A stretch of 64,000 nucleotides of DNA, taken from positions 620,001 to 684,000 of the forward strand of contig JAPDFW010000022.1 of the NCBI GenBank assembly GCA_028826165.1, in the 5' to 3' direction. The notes beneath the pieces are model-generated. The model was not told the DNA's origin and made no database searches. It was given only the letters and a program-made list of their open reading frames with translations. The translations under genes and the position numbers were made by a program. The stretch comes from Anaeramoeba ignava (taxonomy: Eukaryota; Metamonada; Anaeramoebidae). Positions 22,411 through 32,307 of this stretch are shown here, piece by piece (position 1 is the stretch's first letter; the number at the start of each line of letters is the position of its first letter).

Positions 22411-24195
22411 TTAATTATCTTTGCTATCATCAGTGTCAGTGTTACTGTCAGTTTCAGTGTTACTGTCACTAAACAAATTACTATCATCATCATCACCATC
22501 ACTTTTGCTATCATCATCATCATCACTCTTACTAACATCATCACTCTTTTTATCATCATCACTCTTTTTATAATCATTGTCATTGTCACTGTCACTTGAA
22601 GAACTAAATATTTTTTTTTCGTTTTCATTTTCGTTTTCGTTTTCGTTTTGTTTTTCATTTTCGTTTTCGTTTTCATTTTGTTTTTCATTTTCGTTTTGTT
22701 TTTCTTTGTCTTCTTCATAAGATTTATTCTCACTCATTTCATTATCATCATCATCATCATCAGAAAAAGTAATAGAATCTGACAAATCAGAATCAGATTT
22801 CTCAATTTTGTTTTCTGATTGATTTTCTTGTATATTCAAAGTTGAAATTTCCTGATTATCTTGAATTTGCTTTTCATTTTTATTTTCATTTTCATTTTCA
22901 TTTTCATTTTCTTTATCTTCTTGTTTCTCTTCTGCTTCTATCTGATTAATTTCAATTGAAATGGTTGATTTTAAATCTTGGATAGTTCCTAGCAAATTAC
23001 TATGATTGTCTTGTTTCAAAGAATCAAGAATTTGAATTTTCTGTTGAATTTGCTCTTGAATAGTAAGATCTGTATTTGGATTCAATTTTGATAATTCTGA
23101 TATTTGTTTTTCTTTTGGTGATTCTGAACTTAATTGTGGGACTTTAGTTTCCACTTCGGTAACTTGAATTGGTTTTGGCTTTTGTTTTTGTTTTTTATCC
23201 TTCAAATTTTCCATCTCAATTCGTTTGGAAACTCGATTTCGAAGTCTTTGAAGAAGAGAATCTTTTGAATCTCTTAAAAATCCTGACTTTTTCTTTTTTT
23301 GACTCTTCTTTTGATCTAAATGTTCATCTTCTGAATGAGATTTTTCTTTTGCTGAATGAGATTGCTTTTCGTTTTCAGAATAAGAATTAGATTGACTTGA
23401 TTCAACATTTTTCTTTTGCTTTTTGGCTTGTTTTTCTGGATGGGATTTTATATGTTTCTTAGGAATTTTTGTTGGACTTTTTGCTTTTTTTTTATTTTTA
23501 ACTTGATTTTGATCTTGATTTTGATTTTGATTTTGATTTTGATTTTTAATTTGATTTTTAGTTTGATTTTTATTTGATTTTGTTTTCTTGGTTTGTTTTT
23601 CTTTAACAGATTTTAATGGCGGATCACGAGTTTTATAGGGAGTATTTTTACTCTTATTCTGCTGTGTCTTTCTTGCAAAATTCGGAACGGATGGCTTTAT
23701 AGAAGGTCTTGAATTTGATTGTTTTGAATTTGTTCTTAAAAGATAACGAGAAGTTGGATTCATAAGTTGTGATAGAAAATTCGATTTCTTTTGGCTGATA
23801 TTATGTCTTGTTCGTGAAGGATTAACCGCCATTGAATTTCGCGGTTTTGTTGTCTGTTTTGTTGTTTTTTGAGCAGGTTTTGAACCAAAACGATTGACAG
23901 TTTTTTTGGAATCGTTTATTTTTTTCACATTTGGATTAATTGGCTTTTGTTTTTGCTGTTTTTCTAAATATGATCGATTTCGGTTGTTTGTTTGATTCTC
24001 TCTATTTGATGTTGTTGTTCGTTTCGTCTTCGTTTTTGTTGAATTATCTCGACTTGATTGGTTTGTAAATTTGGAAATAAAATCAGTGAACTCTTGCATA
24101 CTTTTTTTTAATGTACTGTTTTCTTCAATAAGCTGATTATTAATTTGCTCCAACTCAGCAATTCTTTCTAAAAGTGTTTCTGTATTATCAACCAT
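22411..24195 (-). CDS. Low-complexity protein: N-terminal coiled coil, acidic C-tail
   Basis: Intronless ORF of 594 residues. Residues 1-45 form a leucine-heptad coiled coil (LLERIAELEQINNQLIEE). Residues 50-330 are strongly basic, rich in K/N/Q/S/T/R, with an NQ run near 225-240. From about 480 the chain is dominated by Asp, Ser, Glu and Asn, ending in an S/D/T-rich acidic tail. This opposite-charge layout resembles nuclear or chromatin-associated scaffold proteins, but no domain is identifiable. The start follows an upstream A-rich block whose minus-strand reading is TTTTTTCATTTTTTTTC. The 338-base gap on its left has only T-rich spacer. Confidence 0.65.
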   Translation of the reverse strand: MVDNTETLLERIAELEQINNQLIEENSTLKKSMQEFTDFISKFTNQSSRDNSTKTKTKRTTTSNRENQTNNRNRSYLEKQQKQKPINPNVKKINDSKKTVNRFGSKPAQKTTKQTTKPRNSMAVNPSRTRHNISQKKSNFLSQLMNPTSRYLLRTNSKQSNSRPSIKPSVPNFARKTQQNKSKNTPYKTRDPPLKSVKEKQTKKTKSNKNQTKNQIKNQNQNQNQNQDQNQVKNKKKAKSPTKIPKKHIKSHPEKQAKKQKKNVESSQSNSYSENEKQSHSAKEKSHSEDEHLDQKKSQKKKKSGFLRDSKDSLLQRLRNRVSKRIEMENLKDKKQKQKPKPIQVTEVETKVPQLSSESPKEKQISELSKLNPNTDLTIQEQIQQKIQILDSLKQDNHSNLLGTIQDLKSTISIEINQIEAEEKQEDKENENENENENKNEKQIQDNQEISTLNIQENQSENKIEKSDSDLSDSITFSDDDDDDNEMSENKSYEEDKEKQNENEKQNENENENEKQNENENENENEKKIFSSSSDSDNDNDYKKSDDDKKSDDVSKSDDDDDSKSDGDDDDSNLFSDSNTETDSNTDTDDSKDN

Positions 24196-24436
24196 TTAAA
24201 TTTTAAGCAAAAAAATAAAAGCAAAAAAAAAATTATTAAAGCAAAAAAAAAAATGAAAAAAAATGAAAAAATTAATTTTTTTTTTCCTTTTTTAATTAAA
24301 AAGGGGAAAAAATTTTAAATTTTTTTTATTAATTTATGATTAATTTTTTTTAATTGTGAGTCATTTAAAAGAAAAGAAAATAATGAAAGTAAAACAAATC
24401 AAATCAAAAAGTTATAATTTTCAATTCTTTTTTGTT

Positions 24437-25996
24437 TTAAACAAAAATAGAAATTCTTCCTAAAAATTTAACAAAGTAAACTAATGAAAATTTTGAAAAA
24501 AAATAACTCAATAATCCAAATAAAATTGATAAAGGAAGTGCTGGAAGAGAAGAACGAAAAATAAAAAGTAAGAAAAGTGTAAAACTTAATCCCTAAATTA
24601 TTTAATTTCACAAAATAAGAAAAAAATTTTTTTTTTGTTCCACTTTTTTCTTTTTTTTTTTTTTTTGATTTAATTTAATTTACAACTAAAATTGCAATAA
24701 AACAAGAAATAACTGCAACATAATCATAAAAACAAGCTCTTGTTATTAAAACATTATAAAAAATAAAATCTCCTAATCCTAATTTTATATTCCATTTAGA
24801 TAAAATTTCGAAATCTTTTTCTAAAAGAAAATGAAAGAATTTTTTGAGTTTTTTTTTTTAAGAATTTTTCAAAAAGAAATTTACCATTTGATTGAGTTTT
24901 TTCGTCATTATTATTATTGTTATTGTTATTATTATTTTTGATATTTTCATTTGTATTAAGAATATTTGTATGAACAATCCAAAGACAAGCTAAAGAAAAA
25001 ATGAAAAAAAAATCAATTAAAATCAATTAAAAAAATAATCAATTAAAAATACATGTATAAATAAATCCAGGCAAATCAATCTTTTTATTTCTTGATTGAC
25101 TTATTAAAATTTTCAAAGGTCCTTTTGTTGAAAGAACTGCAAAAATATCTTTAAATTTAAAATCAAAATGATAAAAAAAGAATTTCCTTTGAGTTTAAAA
25201 TCAGAATAATAGTAATAATAATTAAGATGATAACTGTTTTCCATACCATAAAAAGCAATTAAAATTAAAACAACCCAAGTTGTAATTTTTGGTAATTGTG
25301 ATATTGTTATTGAAACCAAAATTCCAATCAAAATTAAATATCCTTGTTGAATTTTTTTTGGACCTTTCCAAAATAAAACAATAACACCAACAACAGAAAT
25401 ATTATAAAGAATAAAGAGAAAAGAAAACCAATCCATTCCAAAATTTACAGCTTTTAGACAATCTCTATTAAAAAACAATAAGACATTCCGAGGATTTTTT
25501 ATATTGAATAAAATCTTGAATCAACACTTTTTTCTTTATATTTTGTTTTGTTTTGTTTTGTTTACAAAAAGAAATTTCCACCCAAAGCCGCCAATGATAA
25601 AGAAGAAGAAATCAAAACCCAACCAAATATTATTTTCATCAATCCTTTCTTCAATAAATAAATCAGTAAGAGCGTTGACAAAACAACAAAAAAGATGAAG
25701 AAAAAAGCGTTGATTATTGAATAAATAATTTTTTTTGATAAAGGATCACTTGATTTTTCAGGAAAAATAACCAATTCAGAAATATCACTTTTTTTCTGTA
25801 ATTTCTCTTCATCATAAATATTTGTCATGATTATAATTATAGAAATCATTGATAAAGAAACTGGAAATAAAATATTTATAAATTTTTGTGATAAAAGTTG
25901 AATATAATCATTATTTAAAGGAAAAAGATGCATTTCTAAATTTTTGAAAATGTTTTGAAGAGATCTAAATGTATTCCTGAAAAAAGATATTTTCAT
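24437..25996 (-). CDS. PSEN: Presenilin, catalytic subunit of gamma-secretase, 6 exons
   Basis: Exons are 25566-25996, 25247-25464, 25053-25148, 24885-24989, 24684-24820 and 24437-24592; phases 2,1,1,1,0 all match, giving 380 residues. All hallmark motifs of this GxGD aspartyl protease appear after splicing: the TM6 YD (Asp217, AFYDIFAVLSTKGPL), the TM7 GLGD (Asp301, KLGLGDFIFYNVL) and the PAL motif (residues 346-348, LPALPLSILFG). TM3-TM5 match human PSEN1 well (WKGPKKIQQGYLIL for WKGPLRLQQAYLIM). The large cytosolic loop is short, with an Asn run, so the protein is smaller than human (467). The active site is complete, so activity as an intramembrane protease is expected. It is transcribed divergently from TAF1B. 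Confidence 0.95.
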
Positions 25997-26117
25997 TTTA
26001 GAAAAAAATAAAAAAATGAAAAAATGAAAAATTCAAAAATAAATTTTTTCATTTTTTTCTTCTTCTTCTTTTTGTTGTATTAAATTAAATCAAAAAATAA
26101 TTAACGAAAAAAAGTTA
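25997..26117. promoter_or_regulatory. Divergent promoter between presenilin and TAF1B
   Basis: The 121-base spacer has the exact 16-mer TTTTTTCATTTTTTTC facing right at 26044-26059, then a CTTCTTCTTC run. Facing left it has two CATTTTTT copies (about 26016-26034 on the minus strand). It is the second compact head-to-head gene pair in the window. Confidence 0.5.
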
Positions 26118-29100
26118 ATGAGTCAAAAACCTCGTTTAATTTGTCAAGCTTGTGGAGGAGATCGATTTACTCAAACACAAGAAGGGAGATATGTTTGTAT
26201 ATTTTGTAGTTTACAATCACAAGAATTTATTCCTGAAGAAAATGAATTTGAACCAGATCAACGATCAAATTTTTTTCATCGCAAAAAAAGAGATCGAAAA
26301 CGTTTAAAAAAAATCAAAATTCAGGAATCAATTGATACTTATAATATTTGTCTTTATATTCAGTGTTTAACCGTTGAACAAACCAAAATAATGATTGAAA
26401 AATTTAAAGTTAATCCAAAAATTATGGGATTTGTCAAAGAGATCTGGTTTCGATTTATGAAGAAATGGAGTAAAAGAAGAGAAGGAAAAGTGATACCAAA
26501 TGAAGACCAATCGATTCCAGCTCAATTTTTTAAAGAAATCAATCATAGTTTTTATATATTAAAAGCCTATATTAGTGTGATATTTGTTTATATTGGGTTG
26601 TTATGGTTTAGAGAGCCTGTTTATGATTTCCAAATGTTGTATTGGGTTCGTACTGCTGATTTACCTTTTTATAATGCAATAGAAGTTATTAAAAAATATC
26701 ATTCAGAATTTCAACTTACGAAAACTGAAATTTATCTTTTGAAACCTTATGTAAAATTCAAATTCAAAATCAAATTCAAAATCAAATTAAAATCAAAATT
26801 AAAATCAAAATAAATCAAATTCAAAATCAAATTCAAAATCAAATTCAAAATTAAAAATCAAATTCAAAATCAAAATCAAAATCAAATTCAAAATCAAATT
26901 CAAAATTAAAATCAAAATCAAAATCAAATTCAAATTCAAATTCAAATTTAAATTCAAAATCAAAATCAAATTTAAATTCAAAATCAAAATCAAATTCAAA
27001 TTTAAAATCAAATTCAAATTCAAAATCCAAATCAAATTCAAATTTAAAATCAAAATCAAAATCAAATTCAAATTTAAAATCAAATTCAAAATCCAAATCA
27101 AATTTAAATTCAAAATCAAATTTAAAATCAAATTTAAAATCAAAATCAAAATCAAATTCAAAATCAAATTCAAAATCAAATTCAAAATCAAATTCAATTT
27201 CAAATTCAAAATCAAAATTAAAAATCAAATTAAATTTAAAAATTTTAAAATTTCCTTTTTCTATTTCTCTCATTTAGTCACCTCCTAAAATCAGTAATTT
27301 TTCGTTTAAAATTATTTCTCTTATCAAATTATTAGATCTTGAAGATCAATTTCCACAACCAAATAGTCATCTTATGGTTCATCATATTATGACTTATCAT
27401 TTTCCTTTACCAAATGATCTTATTAATTTATCTATGAAATTGATATTTTATTTCCCACTTCGTGATGATATTTATGCCTATAATTCATTAACAATTAAGT
27501 TACTTGCATATGTTGTTTTGTCTTGTAGATTTTATTTCAATTTTAAAAAAAAGGGGAAATTAGGTGGTAGAAAAATTTTTAATATGAATAATTTGAAAAA
27601 TGCTTGGTTTAAAAAGAGAAAGAATCATCCTCAAAATATTTATGATTCTGGATTTTTATTTGATAAACAAGAAAAATTAATTTGTTATTTAAATTTTTGT
27701 CGTGAATCCTTTTTTTTTGTTTTACCATCAGTTCAATACGAAATGCCAATTTTGGAACAATTAATTGAAGAATTTGAACAAAACCAAAAGGGAATTTTCA
27801 CAAAAAATATGGAAACAGAAAGTGAAAATGATAATGAATCAAATGATAATGAATCAAATAAAAATAAATCAAATGAAAATGAATCAAATGAAAATGAATC
27901 AAATAAAAGTAAATCAAATAAAAATAAATCAAATAAAAATAAATCAAGTGATAATGAATCAAATAAAAATGAATCAAATAAAAATAAATCAAATAAAAAT
28001 AAATCAAATAAAAATAAATCAAATAAAAATAAATCAAATAAAAATAAATCAAATAAAAGTAAATCAAATAAAAATAAATCAAATAAAAATAAATCAAATG
28101 AAAATGAATCAAGTGATAATGAATCAAATGATAATCAATCAAATGATAATGAATCAAATGAAAATCAATCAAATGATAATGAATCAAATGAAAGTGAATC
28201 AAATGATAATGAATCAAGTGATAATGAATCAAATGATAATGAATCAAATGAAAATGAATCAAATGAAAATCAAATGAAATCAATCAAATGAAAATGAATC
28301 AAATAAAAATAAATCAAATAAAAATAAATCAAATGAAAATGAATCAAATAAAAATGAATCAAATAAAAATGAATCAAATAAAAATAAATCAAATAAAAAT
28401 AAATCAAATGAAAATGAATCAAGTGATAATGAATCAAATGATAATGAATCAAATGATAATGAATCAAATGAAAATGAATCAAATGATAATGAATCAAATG
28501 AAAGTGAATCAAATGAAAGTGAATCAAATGAAAGTGAATCAAATGAAAGTGAATCAAATGAAAGTGAATCAAATGAAAATGAATCAAGTGATAATGAATC
28601 AAGTTATAATCAATCAAATGAAAATGAATCAAATTATAATGAATCAAATGAAAATGAATCAAATGAAAATGAATCAAATGAAAATGAATCAAATGAAAAT
28701 GAATCAAATGAAAATGAATCAAATGATAATCAATCAAATGAAAATGAATCAAGTGATAATGAATCAAATGAAAATGAACCAAATGAAAATGAATTAAATT
28801 ATAGTGAATCAAGTGATAATGAATCAAATGATAATGAATCAAATGATAATGAATCAAATGATAATAAATCAAATGATAATAAATCAAATGAAAATCAAAA
28901 AAATGAAAAATCCAAGAAAAAAAAAAAGCGGAAGCATGAAGATAGCGAAGAAGAAAATCAAATAAATAATAATAATAATAACAATAACAATAACAATAAC
29001 AATAACAATAATAACAATAATAATAATAATAACAACGAAAACGAAAATGAAAATCAAATGAGAATTGAATCTGAAAATGAAAATCAAAATCAAAATCAAA

Positions 29101-29384
29101 ATCAAAATCAAAATCAAAATCAAAATCAAAATCAAAATTCAACTGAATATGATCTTCGAGATTTAGAAGAAATGAAACCTATACTTGAAAAAATAAAATC
29201 TAATCAAACAGAATTATGCAGTAATTTTAAAAACTATTATTATGGAGATAATGGTTTTGAATTTGATACTAGATATTCTTTTTTAATTTATACTTTCTCA
29301 ACAATATTTGAAATTTCTCCAAAAAAACTTCATCTTGCTGTCAAAATTTTAGAACAAAGAGTTATTGATTTTTTGAGAAAATAG
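26118..29384 (+). CDS. TAF1B: TAF1B/Rrn7-type RNA polymerase I initiation factor
   Basis: Exon 1 (26118-26750) joins exon 2 (from 27278) in phase 0. Residues 9-30 form a zinc ribbon (CxxC...CxxC; Cys9, 12, 27, 30), then comes a cyclin-like region: YIGLLWFREPVYDFQMLYWV matches TAF1B proteins. These TFIIB-related factors recruit RNA polymerase I to rDNA promoters. Exon 2 continues the helical core up to about 27800, then enters a five-residue (15-nt) repeat, SNENE/SNKNK. Near 28265-28290 the frame shifts by one base, and the open frame at 28288-29384 carries the same repeat, a KKKKKRKHEDSEEE patch, an Asn run, NQ repeats and a non-repetitive helical end (YSFLIYTFSTIFEISPKKLH). One base deletion would give one protein of 912 residues. 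Confidence 0.82.
26751..27277 (+). repeat. TAF1B intron 1, TCAAATTCAAAA array
   Basis: The 527-base intron starts GTAAAATTC, ends CATTTAG and consists of mixed AATCAAA and TTCAAA hexamers. False frames on the minus strand (FDFEFD, LNLILN) arise from it. Confidence 0.88.
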
Positions 29385-29621
29385 ATTGTTGACTTTTTCT
29401 TCTTTGTTTAAATTTGATCCAAAAATATATATATATATATTATATATATTATATATCAATGTCAATTTTGCTTTTCAATGTCAATTTATTTAAAAAAAAA
29501 TATTTCTTTTTTTAGATTTAAATTTAGATCTATTTTAAAAAAAAAACAAATTTATTTTTCTTCTTTCATTCTTTCCAAAAAAAAAAAAGGAATTTATAAT
29601 AATTTACTATAAAATTTAAAA
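29385..29621. other. Intergenic, with an AT dinucleotide palindrome
   Basis: No gene. An alternating AT tract with near-dyad symmetry lies at about 29425-29457, soon after the TAF1B stop. The rest is T-rich or A-rich spacer. Confidence 0.6.
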
Positions 29622-31938
29622 ATGATTAAAAGAAAAAGAAAAAATGGTTTGAAAATTAAAAATTAAAATTAATTAAAAATTAAAATTAAAATTAATTTTT
29701 TTCTTCTTCTTTTTGATCTTTTTGATCTTTTTTTTTTTTAAAATAGTTTCTCCTCATTTAGAATTTGAAGATTTAGAAAGAGTTTCAAATAATATGAGAA
29801 AATTATTATTATTAAATGGAAAAGATTTTTCTGATGTCAAAATTATAGTTGAAAATAATTCTAAAAATTTTAATTGTCATTGGATGATTTTGAATTTGAA
29901 TTCAACTTATTTTGCAGAACTTTTTAATTCAAAATTTAAAAAAAATTCAAAAAATACAAAGAAAACAAAACCATTAATTTCTCGTTCTAAAGTTTCAAAA
30001 GGATTTAATTCTCCTTTTTTTATTCCTAATTCAAAAAATATTTCAAAAAATATTTCAAAAAATATTTCAAAAAAAATTTCAAAAAAAATTGGAATTTATG
30101 ATGAAAAAATAAGAGATTTGGTTCAAAATGAAGAAAATTTAGAATTGAATTCAATAATTAATTTAAACAAAATAAATCAAGAATCAAAACAATTAAATCA
30201 ATTAAATGAATTAAATGAATTAAATCAAGAAATAAATCAATTAAAACAAGAATTAAATCAAGAAGTAAATAAAGAAGTAAATCAAGAAGTAAATCAAGAA
30301 GTAAATCAAGAAGTAAATCAATTAAATAAAGAATCAAATCAAGAAGTAAATCAAGAAGTAAATCAAGAAATAAATCAAGAAGTAAATCAAGAAGTAAATC
30401 AAGAAGTAAATCAAGAAGTAAATCAAATGAATCAAGAAGTAAATCAAGAAGTAAATCATTTAAATCAAGAAATAAATCAAGAAGTAAATCAAGAAGTAAA
30501 TCAAATGAATCAAGAAGTAAATCAAGAAGTAAATCATTTAAATCAAGAAATGAATCAAGAAGTAAATCAAGAATTGAATCAAGAATTGAATCAAGAAATG
30601 AATCAAGAAGTAAATCAAGAAATGAATCAAGAAGTAAATCAAATGAATCAAAAAATCGAAATCCAAAAAGAAATGGAATTTTTTGATATTTATTCTGAAA
30701 TTGATGAAAAGGAAGAAAATATAATAAGATTCCCTGAAATAAAAGCACAAATCATGGCAAATGTTCTCCTTTTTCTTTATTCAGGTAAAATTCAATTTAA
30801 AACTGAAAATGTTGTTGAAATTATGAAAGTGGCACATCAATTGAAAATTGACAAACTAACAGAATTTGGAGAAGAATTTATTGTTGAACATACAAAAATT
30901 CCAAATGTGATTGATTTCTTTGAAATTGGAGTTGAATTCAAGTCACAATACGTGAAAGAAAATTGTCTCCATTTTATCGAAAAAAACATTTCTGAATTGA
31001 TAAAAAATGCAAGCTTTTTCAAATTGAAAAAAGAAACACTTGATTTAATACTTAAACAAGAAAAACTAGAAGTGTATGAAGAATTGGAACTTTTTTATGC
31101 AATAATCAAATGGGGACAATCTCAAAATGGATTGCCAGTTCAAGAAATTCCAAAAGAAAAACAAGATGAAAAAGTTATTAATCTGGTGAAAGATCTAATC
31201 AAATATATCCGCTTTATTGACATCCCTTCAGACGATTTCTTTAATTTGGAAGCCTTAGGAATTATTCCCGAACAAATTTTATTTGAGGTTTATCGATATC
31301 ATTCAATTCCAAATGATCAAAAAATGAAAATTGTGGAAAAAAACAAGAACAGCAAAGAAACATTTATTTTTCATTCAAGACAAAACAATTTAAAACAAAT
31401 CTTGGAAGAATCAAAAATTCTGACAAAAGAAACTGTTGATATTTTAAGCGATTGGCTTGAAGAATTCAAGAATTTCAAGCTTTCTTTTCAAGCAACAAGA
31501 AACGGATTTCATGCGAAATTTTTCCACAGATTTTGTGACAACAAAGGAAAAGCACTAGTTATTTATCAAACACAAGATAATTATATTTTTGGAGGATTTA
31601 CTTCACTTGGATTTGAATCTGGTGAAGATCGAAATATTCTTGATCCTCTTGCTTTTATTTTCTCTTTGTCAAATCCTTTTAATACTCCTCCCTTGAAATT
31701 TTCTTTGAGAAATCATGACCAAATTGCTGTCCGTTATTATGCAAATAATGGCCCCACTTTTGGCAGTGGTCATGATATTTGTGTGAATTCTTCTTTGAAA
31801 GTCGGTTATACTAATTTTGGTGAATCTTTTTTACTTCCTGACCAAATCGCAAGAGGTTCTATTCAAGCAAGATCTTTTCTTGCTGGATCTTATCAAGGAT
31901 GGAAGTTAAAAGAACTTGAAGTTTTTACTGAAAAATAA
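29622..31938 (+). CDS. BTB-BACK-TLDc protein with repeat insert inside the BTB domain
   Basis: A 25-nt first exon (29622-29646, MIKRKRKN) and a second exon from 29747 join in phase 1; the long frame has no usable ATG before its BTB, which supports the tiny exon. The product is 738 residues. BTB strand/helix elements appear at about residues 28-70 (DFSDVKIIVENN, NCHWMILNLNSTYFAELF). They resume only after about 255 residues, at 335-375 (IMANVLLFLYSGKIQFKTEN). Between them lie lysine-rich sequence and an NQEV four-residue (12-nt) repeat. BACK (LELFYAIIKWGQSQ) and TLDc (CDNKGKALVIYQT, FIFGGFTSLGF, final WKLKELEVF) follow. It is a relative of the C-terminal half of the ORF at 5876-9343. The donor GTTTGA is weaker than others here. 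Confidence 0.85.
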
Positions 31939-32307
31939 TCAAAAAAATAAAAATCAAATCAAAAAAAATAAAAAAAGTGGAACAAAAATATTTTTTTTTT
32001 TGCTTTTTGATTTTCTTTATTTTTTGCCAATAATTTTCTTTTCATTTTGTTTTGTTAATCTTCCTTTCAAAATTGAAAACAAATAGACAAAAAAAAAAAG
32101 AAAAAAAAAAAAAAAAGAAAAAAAAGAAAAAAAGAATCTGTTAAAAAAAATTTAGAAACACAATCAGATTCATGTTGAAAATTAGAAAGATAATGAGTCT
32201 AAAATAAAATTTGTGATAAAAAAATTTGAAAGAAAGAATGGATTAATTAATTAATTAATTAATGAATTAAGGAAAAAAAAAACAACACAATCCAAATTTT
32301 TTTTTAA
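31939..32307. other. Convergent intergenic spacer
   Basis: This lies between two gene ends. It holds GTGGAAC at 31977-31983, long A runs with scattered G (32093-32140) and an AATT tetranucleotide run (about 32240-32262). No ORF of note. Confidence 0.6.

Noticed and set aside
28270-29142. 290-codon minus-strand ORF reading HLIHFHLI
   Set aside because: It is antisense to the TAF1B serine/asparagine repeat and has no non-repetitive conserved part.
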